DNA from: Furcasterigmium furcatum
Taxonomy: Eukaryota; Ascomycota; Sordariomycetes; Glomerellales; Plectosphaerellaceae
Direction of reading: 5' to 3'
DNA length: 64,000 bases
Assembly (NCBI GenBank): GCA_001599815.1
Contig: BCIA01000004.1
Coordinates: 3,126,082 to 3,190,081, forward strand
Shown: positions 11,401 to 22,397 of the stretch, piece by piece
Numbering within the stretch: the stretch's first letter is position 1
How the letters are laid out: each line of letters opens with the position of its first letter
The notes under the pieces: model-generated
What the model was told of the DNA's origin: nothing
What the model saw: the letters and a program-made list of their open reading frames with translations, nothing else
Databases searched by the model: none
Made by a program: the position numbers and the translations under genes

Positions 11401-11607
11401 GAACATATCCATCGTAGCTGCCGAGGAAGAGGCTGTCGGACCCGGAGCAGACCTTGGAGATCTCGTTGCTTTCGAACAGGAGGCGCGTCTCGTCGTCGGC
11501 CAGGCGGACCTGGCTGACGTCGAAGAAGTTGAATTCCCTCCACTGGCCGAGTCAGATTGTCTTCGAGAGATGTATATGCATGTGGGTGTACATACCGAGA
11601 ATGCCAT
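8483..11607 (-). CDS. VPS11: Vacuolar sorting protein VPS11 (HOPS/CORVET subunit)
   Basis: Three exons on the minus strand: 11596-11607 (12 nt, coding Met-Ala-Phe-Ser), 9893-11542 and 8483-9838, giving 1005 residues. The start MAFSWREFNFFDVSQV and a beta-propeller-like N-terminal half (SLFLGSYDGYVRIV, ISAFTVLDDLSQIAVGFANG) precede a helical, clathrin-repeat-like solenoid. A C-terminal RING finger spans about residues 910-950 (CAEC, HFLCKHSFHQRC, CPQC). VPS11 links the core of the HOPS and CORVET tethering complexes at late endosomes and the vacuole, and the RING holds VPS18. The first exon is so short that automatic gene finders may miss it; it restores the conserved N-terminus. Introns are 53 and 54 nt. 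Confidence 0.93.
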
Positions 11608-11998
11608 CGCTACATCTCCGAGTCGCCTGGATGTTTGATTGCGAAAGGGCGAGAGTTGGTGTTGGAGTCGGATGCCACCACCACTGAACTGCAGGCGGGA
11701 TGACGCCGTTGTGGAGAGCTCGACGCCCCACTTGTACGGTTGGCGCATGCGCCAAATGGCTGCCTGCCCCTGAAGCTCGTCTGCCTGCATTGGATCACGA
11801 GTTCTTCCTAGAAATAATGCACAAAACATTGTTTTAACTCCCGGCCTTTAATTTAAAGGCCGTTCAGTTTAGGCGTCAAGATGCGACTCCTTGTGACTTC
11901 GACTCTCTAGACATCACGGTCACCTCGAAAATCGTCCCAACAACGACTGAGCAAAGTGTATCGAATGGCCTAAGCTGGGTATCATAAACAAGAAGCAT
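11608..11998. other. VPS11 promoter and MLH3 3' region
   Basis: 391 bp on the minus strand between the VPS11 start and the MLH3 stop. It contains an AT-rich stretch with an inverted repeat around 11838-11863 (GGCCTTTAA then TTAAAGGCC), which could form a hairpin in either strand. Its role is unknown; a part in 3' end formation of a transcript is possible. Confidence 0.4.
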
Positions 11999-14775
11999 TC
12001 ACTCCTGCGCCTCCCAACCCAACTCTCGCATCTTCTTCCCAAAGCCAACCTCCTCTCCCCCGGTGTAACCTCGAGACATGCTGCCAAACCAGTCCAAGTC
12101 GATGAGAGGTGCCATGGAGGGCCTCCCGTGGGCGCATTGGAATGGAAAGCTGCTTTTGCTAAGACGCGTGATAAGATCGCGACATTGGTCGTCGCTGAGA
12201 ACGTCGTTAAACATGATAGCGCCTGTCCTGTCAGCCTGGCTCTCACATCAGGAAGCGTTCACACTCACTGCGGCAGGACCTGGAGTTGAGCATGTCCAGT
12301 ATGCCCTGAGGACAGCCCTGGAAGTTTGTGACCCAGTCCGCGACGTTGCGGCCTGGACGTGTCGATTTTGGCGGGCCATCCTCTTCCAGCCTCCACATCT
12401 CGCCTCTTAAGAGGTCGGAAAGAAGTTTTGGCTCAGTCCTGGCGCGCTCCAGGATGCTCGGTGGCAGGCCGAAGACATCAACCATGCCAGTCTGGCAACC
12501 CTCAGTCAACGGGGACGCTTTTAATAGTACCCCCCAATGCTCGAAGTGAGACGAACATCGGCGAAGCATGTCGCATTCCCTCGCGCTGAATTCGAACCTA
12601 ACCGGGTGGGCCAGTCTCTCGGTTTTCGCCCCAAGGTTTCCATCGCTGTCGACCTCGAAATAATTGTGCATCAGTTCTTCAAGCTGGCAGCGCTCATCGG
12701 CGGCATGCTGATCTACAATGACCAGGGAAGAGTTGGCTTGTTGCGACGCGTCCCCACTGCCGGTCTGCTGGCATGTCTTGATCAGTATGAACTTCTGATC
12801 AACCTGGGATATGACCTCTGCTTGAGATAGGGATTTCTTGGACATTCGACCCTGGTGTGTGACGGTGGCTGAGGCCATGTTGGGATCGTCTGCTGAATGA
12901 TGTCCAGCGCAGCCCGTGCCAAGCCCTCCAGTTGCGATGGCTCCTTCGATGCTCGGGATGCGAGATTCTGTAGCCTCAAATGCTGGGTTGTCCCAGGATG
13001 CCAGGATGTCTTTGAGCCAGTCGCTCGGTTCCGCGGCCTCAGGAATTTCACCGGGCTGGATGCACCTGAAATTGCGCTCGCTTGACGCGGAGGGCCTGAG
13101 CGTCAGAGACGTATTTGACGCTGAAGTCATACTCTGTTCTCTCGATGTGGACGTCGATGAGCTCGGCGCCTGCTCGGGAAGCTTGGATGATGGGATGTCT
13201 GGGGTTGGCTGGGTAGAGGATGGCCACTCTACATTCCCAAATGGACGACGCAGAAGCTTTCCGCTTCTGCTGATTAGTGGTTGTGTGGAGGTTCCTTCGG
13301 TGCTGGCCCCGGCCTCGAGGGTTTTCGAGGCCTTCTGAGCAGTTGGAGGATCAGCAGCCTTGCCATCGAGGCGTCGTTTGGAGGAGGCGTCAGCTCGTCG
13401 TCCAACTTTGATCCTTTGCCATGAGTCAAACGGAGACTCGGGTCGGAGTTTCGGGGTAGAAGATCGGGAACCGGGTTTAGATGACGAGGAGTTGATGGCA
13501 GAGCTCTGTCCTGACGTAGAAGTTGCCTGTGTTTCGTTCTCGGGAGGGGAAATCATGTCGATGGTTGTCCGGGGCCGAAAGTGATGCTTCCTCAGAAACT
13601 CCACGGATATCGTCTTGACAAGGTCGATGATTATTGAGAGGGTGCGTGGCTGATCGAGGACGTCTTCAGCTGAATTCATCGCGGCCTCCCCTTTGGAAGA
13701 CCGATCAATCCTCAGGTAGAACATGGGCCATCGCTCCAGTCGCTTCTTCGCCTTCAGCTCTCTGGGAGCATACGGTTCCTTATCACGCAGATTCCCAGTG
13801 TCGTCGGCACTCGCAAAATCCGAGCTGGCGAATACTTGGTTGATCTCGTCAAAGAGGACATTCCTGCCATGCTGGTTGGTGAAAGGACGGGTCCCCATAC
13901 TGAGAAACTGAACGCGTCGAGTGGCCACTGCATTCAGGGATATACACCCGCTCACCGTGATGTTGTCGCTTGAAGCCCCCGCAGAGACCCAGGTGCCGTA
14001 TGAGATTTCATCGGCGAGACCAGACTGCACCAGGATTCTTGCGACTTTCGTGGAGAGCTTCAGGTCCGCTGGGCTGTGGGATCGTGGTGGTCTTAGACGG
14101 ATCTCGCTACGGCCCTGGCTGTCCCTGAGAGACAGCGACACTGGCTTGGGCCAAGCCAGGATGAGGGCGACAGCAGCCAGAATGAGATGGCCAAAATCCC
14201 TTTCCATCACCACCTTGTCGCTTGCAGCAGGTCTCTGCTTGACACGCACGGCCATGGATCCAAACAGATCCATCACAGTAACACGGGTGCCATGGCCAGA
14301 ATAGTGCAGTTGATGCTCGGCCAGCGACGGCACATTCCTGGAAAGTACAACTGAATTCCTGATAGTAACCGTGTTGGGAGACTCATGGGCATGGTGTTGA
14401 GATGTCACCGAGACGAGAGACAATGTTGCCAGGGATGAAAGAAAGCTTCCGTGGCTGCCATGAAAGTCGTCGCTGGGAGGGTATCTCGAGGTGCCTGTCC
14501 AGCATTAGCTCAACGCGGTGACACACGTGGCCATGGATCATACAATGTGGTCTTCCAAGCGCCCCTCTCTCCAGGAACTCGCCGGGCTGAATGCCGTGTC
14601 CGTCATCTTCAACCGAGCAGTTTCCCCTAGAGTAGTCGACTGAGATGCTGATCCTGCTGGCAGAGGCATCAAGTGAGTTCTTGGCCAGACCAATCACGGC
14701 GTCGTTCAGCGAGGTGATGGCGACGGATGACTTGAGCTGCTGGATGGCTTCGTCCGGCAGTGGTCGAATGGACAT
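11999..14775 (-). CDS. MLH3: DNA mismatch repair/meiotic MutL homologue MLH3
   Basis: Three exons on the minus strand, 14544-14775, 12269-14494 and 11999-12222 (introns 49 and 46 nt), give 893 residues. The N-terminal GHKL ATPase shows KNSLDASA, VEDDGHGIQPGEF and, after splicing, HGSHGSFLSSLATLSLVSV. The middle (about 330-600) is a disordered Ser/Thr/Pro linker. The C-terminal domain carries the endonuclease metal motif DQHAADERCQLEE (DQHAx2Ex4E), an SRSCRS segment and FPFQCAHGRP, where MutL endonucleases usually have CPHGRP. With MLH1 it forms MutLgamma, which nicks DNA in meiotic crossover resolution and acts in part of mismatch repair. Gene is divergent from tyrosyl-tRNA synthetase over 370 bp. 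Confidence 0.93.
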
Positions 14776-15145
14776 CCTGCATCCATCAGCGCGCAGTTTC
14801 GTCTTCGTAGGTTGGTTATAATCATCGGATGTGCGAAGTTCATGGATGTCAAGAGATGTAGATGTAGTTGTTCGCTCTTCACCGAACGCGCCCTGGCAGC
14901 AGTTGACGACACGGGTGACCCGATTGGGTTAGTCCGAAGCCAGCACCAATATGCGATTAGCGGGCAGCCGCTGCCAGGGGTGACCCCGCGCTAGTCGCAG
15001 GACCCCGCGATGACGGCGCATTGCCCCTCCAGGAAATTTCGTGTGACTGAGTCAACATTCATCCTCCATTGATCCCGTCGGGACAGTAGCCTCCCGCCAG
15101 TTTTGCCCATATTCGAGTGCTTCTGTCCAACGCAAACCGCCCAGC
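14776..15145. promoter_or_regulatory. Bidirectional promoter, MLH3 / tyrosyl-tRNA synthetase
   Basis: 370 bp separate the two divergent starts. An inverted CCAAT (ATTGG) occurs within CCCGATTGGGTTAG near 14920-14933. No TATA box is evident on either side, as expected of housekeeping promoters. Confidence 0.5.
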
Positions 15146-16927
15146 ATGTCCGACCTGACGAAGGAGCAGAAGCTCGCCCTGATTGAGCGCAACCTCTCCG
15201 AGGTCCTCGATGTCCAGATCCTGGAGAAGGTCTACGCCGAGGGTCGCGACCCCGTGATCTACTGGGGTGCGTACTCGGCATGCAACTCTGGACAGGTCAT
15301 TGAAGCTGATGACTGGGCCCTACAGGTACTGCGACGACCGGCCGTCCTCACACGGGATGTGAGACTTCCCTGCTCGACCATCTTTGGCTGCCACTGCTGA
15401 CCCTCGCGTGCCAGACCTCGTTCCCGCCCTGAAGCTCGCCGACTTCCTCCGCGCCGGCGCTCACGTCACTGTTCTCCTCGCCGATATCCATGGCTTCCTC
15501 GACAACCTGAAGGCCCCGATCGAGATCGTCCAGTACCGCGCCGAGTACTACCGGTTCACAATCACCGCCCTTCTCAAGGCTGTCGGTGTCGATACCTCCA
15601 AGTGGGTGGATTGCAGTCCAGTCAAATAGATGGCCAATTGGGTTTCTGACAGCGATTCCTAGGCTCCGATTCATCCTTGGCTCCGAATACCAGAAGACAC
15701 CCGAGTACAGTACGTCAGGCGCAGATAATGATCGCAACTCTCCTCGGGAGATCCTCCCGCTGACCAAGCTACACAGTCATGGATGTCTACAAGCTGGCCT
15801 CGATCACGTCTGAACATGATGCTAAAAGGGCAGGTGCTGAGGTCGTGAAGCAGAGTTCTGCTGCACCCCTCGTAAGTGTCTCCCAGACTCCTGCTTGCAC
15901 AGCTTGGACAACCGCTAATCGCCCTATAGTCTGGTCTTCTCTGTAGGTCGGCATCTTGATTCTGGGGCGACTATCAATGCTGACAACACAGACCCCCTTC
16001 TTCAGGTGCTCGATGAGCAGTACCTAGGAACCGATGCGTGGGTGCCCCGGTCGTGACTGATTCTGAACGAAGCCTGTGTTGCTAACATTCCCTAGGCAAT
16101 TCGGAGGCGTCGATCAGCGGAAACTGTTCATCGCCGCCAAGGAGTGGCTTCCGAAGCTCGGCTACAGTGAACGAGCGCATCTCATGAGTATGTTGAAGCA
16201 GTCCAGTCTTCGTAGCTGGGTTAGTCGCTGACTTGTCACAGACCCCATGATCCCCAGTCTTCAGGGGCAGGGTGCCAAGATGTCGAGCAGGTAAGCTAGC
16301 TGGGAAGACGGGGGTAATGGGCGGGGCTGACAGCGAAAACAGTGAGCCCGACTCCAAGATCGATCTGCTCGATGCTCCCGAGGCTGTCAGCAAGAAAATC
16401 AAGAAGGCGCATGCTCTTCCCAAGGAACCCGAGGGCAACGGTCTTCTGGCGTTCACCGAGTTCGTGCTGCTGCCCGCCAGCGAGCTGAAGTTCGGCCACC
16501 CCGAGTTCAGGGTCGACAGGTCCCGCGACAACCTCGAGGACCTGGTGTTCAAGGACATTGCGAGCATGACACAAGCCTACCGCGACGACGTGCTGACGCC
16601 GCAGCTGCTGAAGCCTGCTGTGACCAAGGCGATTACCGAGCTTCTGGCCCCCATCCAGAAGGAGTTCCAGGAGTCCAAGGAGTGGCAAGAGGGTATGTTG
16701 TTCTTATTTTGCAGGAGGTGTTGTATGCGCGGTGGCTAACGTGATATCTAGTGACCCTGAAGGCCTACCCCCCCGAGGAGAAGGTGAAGAAGGTCAAGAA
16801 GGTCAAGGATAAGGGCACGAGGCGCCCGGGTGCCAAGCCCGAGGAATCCAAGAACCTGAAGCCATTGGACGAAGAGGCGGCAATCGCACAGCTGAAGATC
16901 TCAGAGGACCAGCCGAATGACCTGTAA
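15146..16927 (+). CDS. TYS1: Cytosolic tyrosyl-tRNA synthetase
   Basis: Eleven exons: 15146-15266, 15326-15358, 15415-15601, 15663-15709, 15777-15871, 15930-15942, 15992-16037, 16096-16187, 16242-16290, 16343-16692 and 16752-16927. Spliced length is 1209 nt, 402 residues. It charges tRNA-Tyr. The class I signature is present as GTATTGRPHTGYLVP (HIGH equivalent) and GAKMSSSEPDSKIDLLD (KMSKS equivalent, split by intron 9). The remainder follows the eukaryotic/archaeal TyrRS type: ADFLRAGAHVTVLLADIHGFLDN, QFGGVDQRKLF. The Lys-rich tail (KVKKVKKVKDKGTRRPG) is likely RNA-binding or a nuclear signal. The ten introns are unusually many for a gene of this size in this window, and exon 6 is only 13 nt. 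All junctions keep frame and restore conserved residues. Confidence 0.95.
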
Positions 16928-17750
16928 AGAGCGGGAGGCTGGTTCCTGTTTGTGTAACACGGGAGAGATCATGTGGCATCGCATCCAAAGACGGAGAGAG
17001 AACTGATAGATCACAAATATGACGAGTTATGACAAGAGGATTCAGCGACGTCAAATCACGTAGCCAAGTGGTTTCGAGTTCTGGTACGTCCGGATCCTGA
17101 TCCTGACGCCTGGCTGCAGACATTTGGTATGCTTCTTGGCTGCCCCTTTTGGTCTCCCTCTGAGGGAGAGCGGGCGATGACGATGTTCCGACCCGACCTG
17201 TGGGTGGGGGGCAACCACGGCTTCTGGGGCTGGCGGGCCATTGCTGGGTTCCGCTTCCCGCTAGCCCAATTCGCTGATCCCAGGGTCCATGTCAGATGGT
17301 CCTGGCGTTGGGATCAACTTCGACCTTGTCATCCTCCCAATCCATCCTACCATCCCACATCGAGTTCACCGAACTGTACGCCGCCCTTCAACACCGCAGA
17401 GGCGCCGCACCCGTCTACCGACTTCTCAACGAACGTCGGTGTCTTTGAGATACCCCCTCCTGTCACTATTGTCCTTGTTTGCAAGCACAAACTACGGCAC
17501 CCTTGCGAATCCCACGCTCTTTGTCGGAGTCGGCCAATCTCCGACCCATCACTCCCCCTCCGCAGAGATCTATCTGTCTTGAGTATCTTCGGCATCCTCA
17601 TGGCGACGACAGAAACACTTCAACAGCCGCTTGGTAATTCGCAACTTTCTCTTCAACTCCCCAGCCCACGTCACAAGCTGCACCATCCTCTTGCGCATCT
17701 CCTCTGCGACACCTCGGGATATCCTCTTCACTCAGCTAGACTGACACAAA
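16928..17750. other. Intergenic/leader region before the disordered protein gene
   Basis: TyrRS 3' UTR followed by the promoter and a C/T-rich leader of the next gene (about 17290-17750). The open frame at 17129-17881 on the + strand overlaps the next coding region out of frame and is rejected. A TAGCCAAGTGG match to the tRNA A box at 17060 has no B box at a workable distance. Confidence 0.45.
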
Positions 17751-18965
17751 ATGCCAGATCGCGCCGATCGGCCAGGCCGACGACGACCATTCTCGACATG
17801 GATGAAGAAGCTCGCCAACTTCAAGGGCTCCTCGTCCGGCGATGGCGCCGGCAGCCCGGCGAGCTCGAAGCGACCTCATAAGAAACGCGGCTCAAAGAAG
17901 AACAACCCATATCCCCAGTCGGGCACAATCAACCAGCACGACGGACACGTTCCCCAGCACCAGAGCTCCCCGTCTTTCGTCTCCGACCGCAGCGGCAGCG
18001 CGACGTCTCTCGATCGCCCATCCCGTTCCGACGATGACCACCCGCCTCACACGGCGGGTGGTGCCCGATCCCTAGCACCAACCGTCGCCACAGAACACCA
18101 CTCCATCATGGCCCCATCCTCGGTCGCCGGCACGAGCAGAACAGTTGGCGGCATGGACTCGAGAAGGGGCGGTGACAGCACATTTTCCTCCCCGGCGCCC
18201 TCGGTCCGGTCCCTGACGACAACCCTCACGACCATCCAATCCTCGATGCTGCCCAACCCACAGGCAAACGCCAACCACAACAACAACACGCATTCGCAGA
18301 GCCAATCCCACTCCATCCAATTCCACCAACCCTTCCCAACAACATCCCCTGCCTCTGCGATCCCCGCCCACCTCGCGCCATCATCCGCCGGCCCCGGCCA
18401 CCCGACGACCTACAGCAGCGCAACCGCCAACAACCTCCTCACCGACAACGCCTCCATCCTCACGCTCGCTTCCTCCTCCAAGCGCCGCCGCCGCCGCTCC
18501 TTCGACACCGACGCGTCCGTCCGCGCCATGGCCCCATCCTCCCTCTGGGGCGGCAGCCGCGAATCCCTCCCCCTCAGCGTCCTCAGCGCCAACGTCGACA
18601 TGGCCTCCGGCGCCCCCGCCCTCCACCAGCCCGGCACCTCCAACCCCCGCGGCGTGTCGGGCATGGGCGCCGAGCGCACGAGCATCTACTCCGCCACCGG
18701 CGTCATCCCCGCGCTGCCCAGCGACCGCAACAGCTTCTACGCGAAGCAGGGCGACGGCGGCAGCACGCGCAGCGGGTTCCTCGGCCACGGCCGCGCAGAC
18801 AGCATCAGCGGGAGCATCGCCGGCGTCACGAGCCCGCTTGTCTCGCCCCGCGACAACAGGGGCGACAAGGCCGGCGTCGAGGAGCAGGACGAGAACGAGA
18901 ACGACAGCAACGAGACGCCCCCGGCCCCCCAGGGCCACGGGAAGGAGAACGAGGCCGATCGGTAA
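17751..18965 (+). CDS. Fungus-specific disordered protein
   Basis: Single exon, 404 residues. It begins MPDRADRPGRRRPFSTWMKKLANFKGSSS; a basic/aromatic STWMKKLANFK helix near the N-terminus is the only conserved-looking element and could be amphipathic. The rest is low-complexity Ser/Pro/Asn/His with SVRSLTTTLTTIQSSM, SILTLASSSKRRRRRSFDTDASVRA and a C-terminal acidic stretch (EEQDENENDSNE). The SILTLASSS-KRRRRRS block resembles a phosphorylatable basic motif or nuclear signal. From memory, proteins with this start in Sordariomycetes are often labelled as polycystin-like cation channels, but I see no membrane segment, so I do not adopt that name. Function unknown. Confidence 0.7.
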   Translation: MPDRADRPGRRRPFSTWMKKLANFKGSSSGDGAGSPASSKRPHKKRGSKKNNPYPQSGTINQHDGHVPQHQSSPSFVSDRSGSATSLDRPSRSDDDHPPHTAGGARSLAPTVATEHHSIMAPSSVAGTSRTVGGMDSRRGGDSTFSSPAPSVRSLTTTLTTIQSSMLPNPQANANHNNNTHSQSQSHSIQFHQPFPTTSPASAIPAHLAPSSAGPGHPTTYSSATANNLLTDNASILTLASSSKRRRRRSFDTDASVRAMAPSSLWGGSRESLPLSVLSANVDMASGAPALHQPGTSNPRGVSGMGAERTSIYSATGVIPALPSDRNSFYAKQGDGGSTRSGFLGHGRADSISGSIAGVTSPLVSPRDNRGDKAGVEEQDENENDSNETPPAPQGHGKENEADR

Positions 18966-19531
18966 ACGACACGCGGGAGGGCGTTGGGAGGGGGCTCTGG
19001 GATTAACAGGCATGATACCTCGCTTTTGATTTATGGGAAATGGCGGGATGGGAGATGCGTGCGCTTGCTTTTGTTTGTTCTTGTCCGTCTGCTTGTTCCG
19101 GCGCCATCGGTCGAGTTGCGATCCTGTCAAGAGGGGTCTAGAATGTAGATGCTACTATGCATGCTTCGAGAATGAGCGGTTCATAGAAGGGGCTCATGGA
19201 GGCACGTGGCATATCACAGCCGTTGTGGAAAGGCTGTTCCACTGCCAAACGAGTAATATCATACGTTCGTTCTACGGCTTCCTTCAACCAGTTGGGTCCT
19301 CCGGCGGCCACGGCTGATATCGAGGGAAAGTAGAAGTCTTTATTGGTGCACGGGTTGAACCCAGCTCGAGCGTCACACCTCGGGTGAAGCTCTTCGCCAC
19401 TCACTAACTAGAGAGGAAAGACAGAACAGAGACGATGTCTCGTCATATTTGATATTTTCACACGGGGTTGTTCATACACTCGTCTTGGTACTGCCACATT
19501 CTCTCTCGGGTACTCCGTCCTCTCACAGGAT
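18966..19531. other. Convergent intergenic region
   Basis: Between the stops of the disordered protein (+) and the nitrilase (-). Presumed to hold two 3' UTRs. Small open frames here (for example 19138-19404 on the minus strand) show nothing recognisable. Confidence 0.5.
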
Positions 19532-21040
19532 CTAATATGGCAGTGGTTCAAGCTCCAGCCCTTCGACGGAAAACTTGAACGAGTCATTTCTGTTGCATGT
19601 CAGCGAAAGGCATCGTAGGTCGAAGTGTCAGAGTCCATACCTCGAATAGCTCCCGGCGGCATCCAGGTCCAGCCGGCCACGTACGCAGTCCTCAAAGTCG
19701 ACATCAGTAAAGATGATACCCTCCTCGTCCTCCCACTGCGGACCGGCGAGGACGTCTCCGAACGGGTTGACGATCATGCTCCCTCCACGAGAGATCCACT
19801 CCTCGGATTTCGTGCCGTTGACAGCGGTACGCTGCTTCGTCGGAGCTGACACCTTCGGAGCACCATTCGTGGGGGTATCATCATCGCAGCAGAGCACAAT
19901 CTCGTTGCCGTCCTCGACGATGACGCTCTTGCGCCGCTTCGAGCTCGGCGTTCTGGTCGTTCCTGGGCTCACTGGGGCGGGGCTGGACGGAAGCGCGATC
20001 TCGTTCCCTTCCTCCGTGAGACAAGACGCCCGCCTAGGGCGCCTGGCGGCCGTGGTGTTCGCAGCAGCAGGGAGAGCAATCTCGTTGCCGTCTTCCGTCA
20101 GGCACGAGTTCCTACGTCGGCCGAACAAGGCGTTCTGTGCGAAACGGACGGTTTCTTCCGGCTCCTCGCCGTCTTGGACGGCAATATCGGAGGACTGGGC
20201 TTGCTGCCCGCCACCCCGCACGGCCATGTTTGAGGTCAGCACGAAGCAGCGCCCCTCGGTTCCGACGGTGCGCATGAGACTGGCCCAACCGTCGCGGCCG
20301 TCAGCCGTGGGGGCGAGGTAGAGGTTGATGTTCTGCGCGTAGAGGGCCTGGCGAAGTAGCGGCATGTACGACTCCCAGCAGATGGCGGCGGCGAGGTTGA
20401 TGCGGATTCCGCGGATGGTGGTGCTCACTGCGCGGAGGGTGGCGGGTGACCCCTGGGCCCAGATGAGGCGCTCTGAACCAGTCTGGGGAATGTTGTGTGA
20501 GTAAATGGGAAAACATATGTGAGGGCAGGGGTAACGTACAGGCATCACCTTCCTTCTCTTCCCAATTACACCTCTGGAGGGATCAACATACACAACACCG
20601 CAGTAGAGGCTACCACCCGCGCGTTCTACGAGCCCAACGACGACGAAGACGCCCGTGTCCCGAGCGATCCGTTCTAGCTCCTCCCTGGTGCCATCGCCGC
20701 GATGTTTGCTGCCCTCTTCAACGGGGAGCTCCCGCTTGACCCAGGCTTCGCCGGCCCCGGCGCCAGCGGCTCCAACGACGTCGCCGAGGTCTACGGCGGC
20801 ACGGAAGTATTCGCGGAATTCCTCACGGCCTTCGGCGGAGCGGGCGCCGACGACGGCGCCGAACCCGGATCCGCGCGGGTAGCCGCCGAGGAAGGCTTCG
20901 GGGAGGAGGAGGAGATCGATTTGCTGAGCTGCGGCTCTGCGGGCGAGGGACTCGACGATCTTGAGGGAGGCTACAGCGCCGGCGGGCGAGGGAGAGGGAG
21001 ACGCCGTGCCGAGACGGATATGGTGTTGTGGGATAGCCAT
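19532..21040 (-). CDS. Nitrilase (carbon-nitrogen hydrolase) with repeated insert
   Basis: Three exons on the minus strand: 20540-21040, 19641-20482 and 19532-19589, giving 466 residues. The catalytic triad of the superfamily is visible: Glu48 in LLLPEAFLGGYP, Lys164 in GKRRKVMPTG, Cys202 in AAAICWESYMPLLRQ. The Cys-Trp-Glu context and the DVDFEDCVRGRLDLDAAGSYSR ending match true nitrilases, which hydrolyse nitriles to acids and ammonia; the substrate cannot be told. Between the core strands lies an insert (about residues 285-370) holding three copies of a basic-Ser plus E-[DE]-G-N-E-I-x-L unit. Intron 1 (57 nt) is in frame and stopless. The last exon supplies RNDSFKFSVEGLELEPLPY, completing the usual C-terminus. 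Start at 21040 chosen by family alignment. Confidence 0.88.
19885..20120 (-). repeat. Three imperfect repeats inside the nitrilase
   Basis: The encoded units are RRRNSCLTEDGNEIALP, RRASCLTEEGNEIALP and KRRKSVIVEDGNEIVLC, separated by Ala/Pro/Thr spacers. The DNA of the units is also similar (an ATCTCGTTNCC core on the + strand in each), so they probably arose by duplication. Each has a basic patch just before a serine, a pattern favoured by PKA-like kinases. Confidence 0.75.
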
Positions 21041-21834
21041 CGTGGGGCTGTCTGTCGTGTGCTTGACGGGGAATATCTTGACCTGGATGCGGACTCGAGA
21101 TGAAAACGTGCAAAGGAAAATAGTCACTAGGGGGAGGGAAGTTGGAATGGGTCAGAAGATATGAGTCGATGCTGGTTCCACAGTTTGGGCAGAATCCGGG
21201 ATTTGAATGTTGATGAGGCAATCGCCGCGGGGTCTGGTCGAATGGGGCGTATGTTAGCTCGGCGATCTTGAGATACGGACAAGACGATGTTGGACGCGCA
21301 GAATTGTGGTTGTATATGGCGAGCTGATGTGAGCACGAGGAGGGCCTCGAGATGGGAGGGGTAAGAAAATAGACATGTCCCGTCGTTGCTTCCTCAGCAA
21401 CAGCGTCACTTACGTCAGGCGCACTCGGTGCTCGGTTCACATGGAAGCTGCCGGGGAGCGACCTACGCTCCACTTCCCCGCCATGCTTGACAAGGAACAA
21501 ACCAATAGGCTCTGTGCCGGCAGGAAGCTTGGTTGGTCCGACGAATCCGGAGGCTTGATTTGTGTTAATCCCTGCGAGGGTTGACGTCTGCGGGGTACTT
21601 GATTTGAAGTGTCGATGAGGGGTTCTTGCGTGGGGTACAACCACCACCATCACCACCAGTACCGTCTCGACTTCCAGTACAAATAGCACTCCCTGCTCTC
21701 CAGATAAACCCTGAATTGCCTGTTTGATGAGAGCCTTCTTGTGTTGATATCACATCCGGCCGAGCAGCTGCACCCAAAGCCGATGCCGCCATGCTCGGCC
21801 TTTCCTGAACCACCTCGCCTCCTTCTCCTTGGCC
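21041..21834. other. Nitrilase promoter and 3' region of the small acidic protein gene
   Basis: 794 bp, upstream of the nitrilase on the minus strand. CT/GA-rich in parts, with a run of short CAC/ACC repeats at 21640-21660. No supported gene; overlapping open frames at 21127-21813 look accidental. Confidence 0.4.
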
Positions 21835-22397
21835 TCAATCACTTGAGCCCTCCATCTTGATATCATGGTCAACGTCGTCCTCCATCTCCATGTCACCGTC
21901 ATCCTCAACTATTGCCTCAGCCGCCATTTCAGCCTCGATCACATCTTCGGCATCGACATGTTCTTGAGTGATGTTGTGAGGCTCGACGTTGGGAATGCCG
22001 GTCTTCAGAGCCCATTCGGCCACGACTTTCTCGATCTACGGTGTGATTAGCCCAGTACCCATGTGCAAGTGCCTGTTTGACTCACGAGGCGGTCGAAGAT
22101 GTTGTATCGAGGATTCTGGATGGCTCGATGAAGTGCGGCTTGGACGTGCCTCCTCCACGGCTCGGCCTCAAAGCCGGGTGCAGGCTCGAAGATGCCTGGG
22201 GTGTTCTCGTCGGGGATGGCCGTCAGTCCCTCTGTGGGCTGAAGATGAGGCAGTCCCTGTGTCTGGCATTCGTTGCTTGAATCGGCCATGGTGACTGTGG
22301 GCGTCGAGGATGGAGCGTTGACGGGGCCGGTGATGGTCAGGTTCTGAAGTTGCGGGCCGAGAGGCTCCAGATCCTGCGTCTGTTCGGTAAACTCCAT
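21835..22397 (-). CDS. Small acidic protein of unknown function
   Basis: Two exons on the minus strand, 22086-22397 and 21835-22035 (50-nt intron, GTGAGT donor), give 170 residues. The splice joins NIFDRL to IEKVVAEWALKTGI in phase 0. The first ~80 residues are disordered; about 82-125 (EPWRRHVQAALHRAIQNPRYNIFDRLIEKVVAEWALK) look like two amphipathic helices; the C-terminus is highly acidic (DAEDVIEAEMAAEAIVEDDG then DMEMEDDVDHD). I do not recognise a family. The acidic tail could suit a chaperone or nuclear role, but this is only compositional. Confidence 0.65.

Noticed and set aside
17049..17085. tRNA A-box-like TAGCCAAGTGG followed by TTCGAGTTC
   Set aside because: The B-box-like sequence is only about a dozen bases away, too close for a tRNA, and no acceptor stem can be paired.
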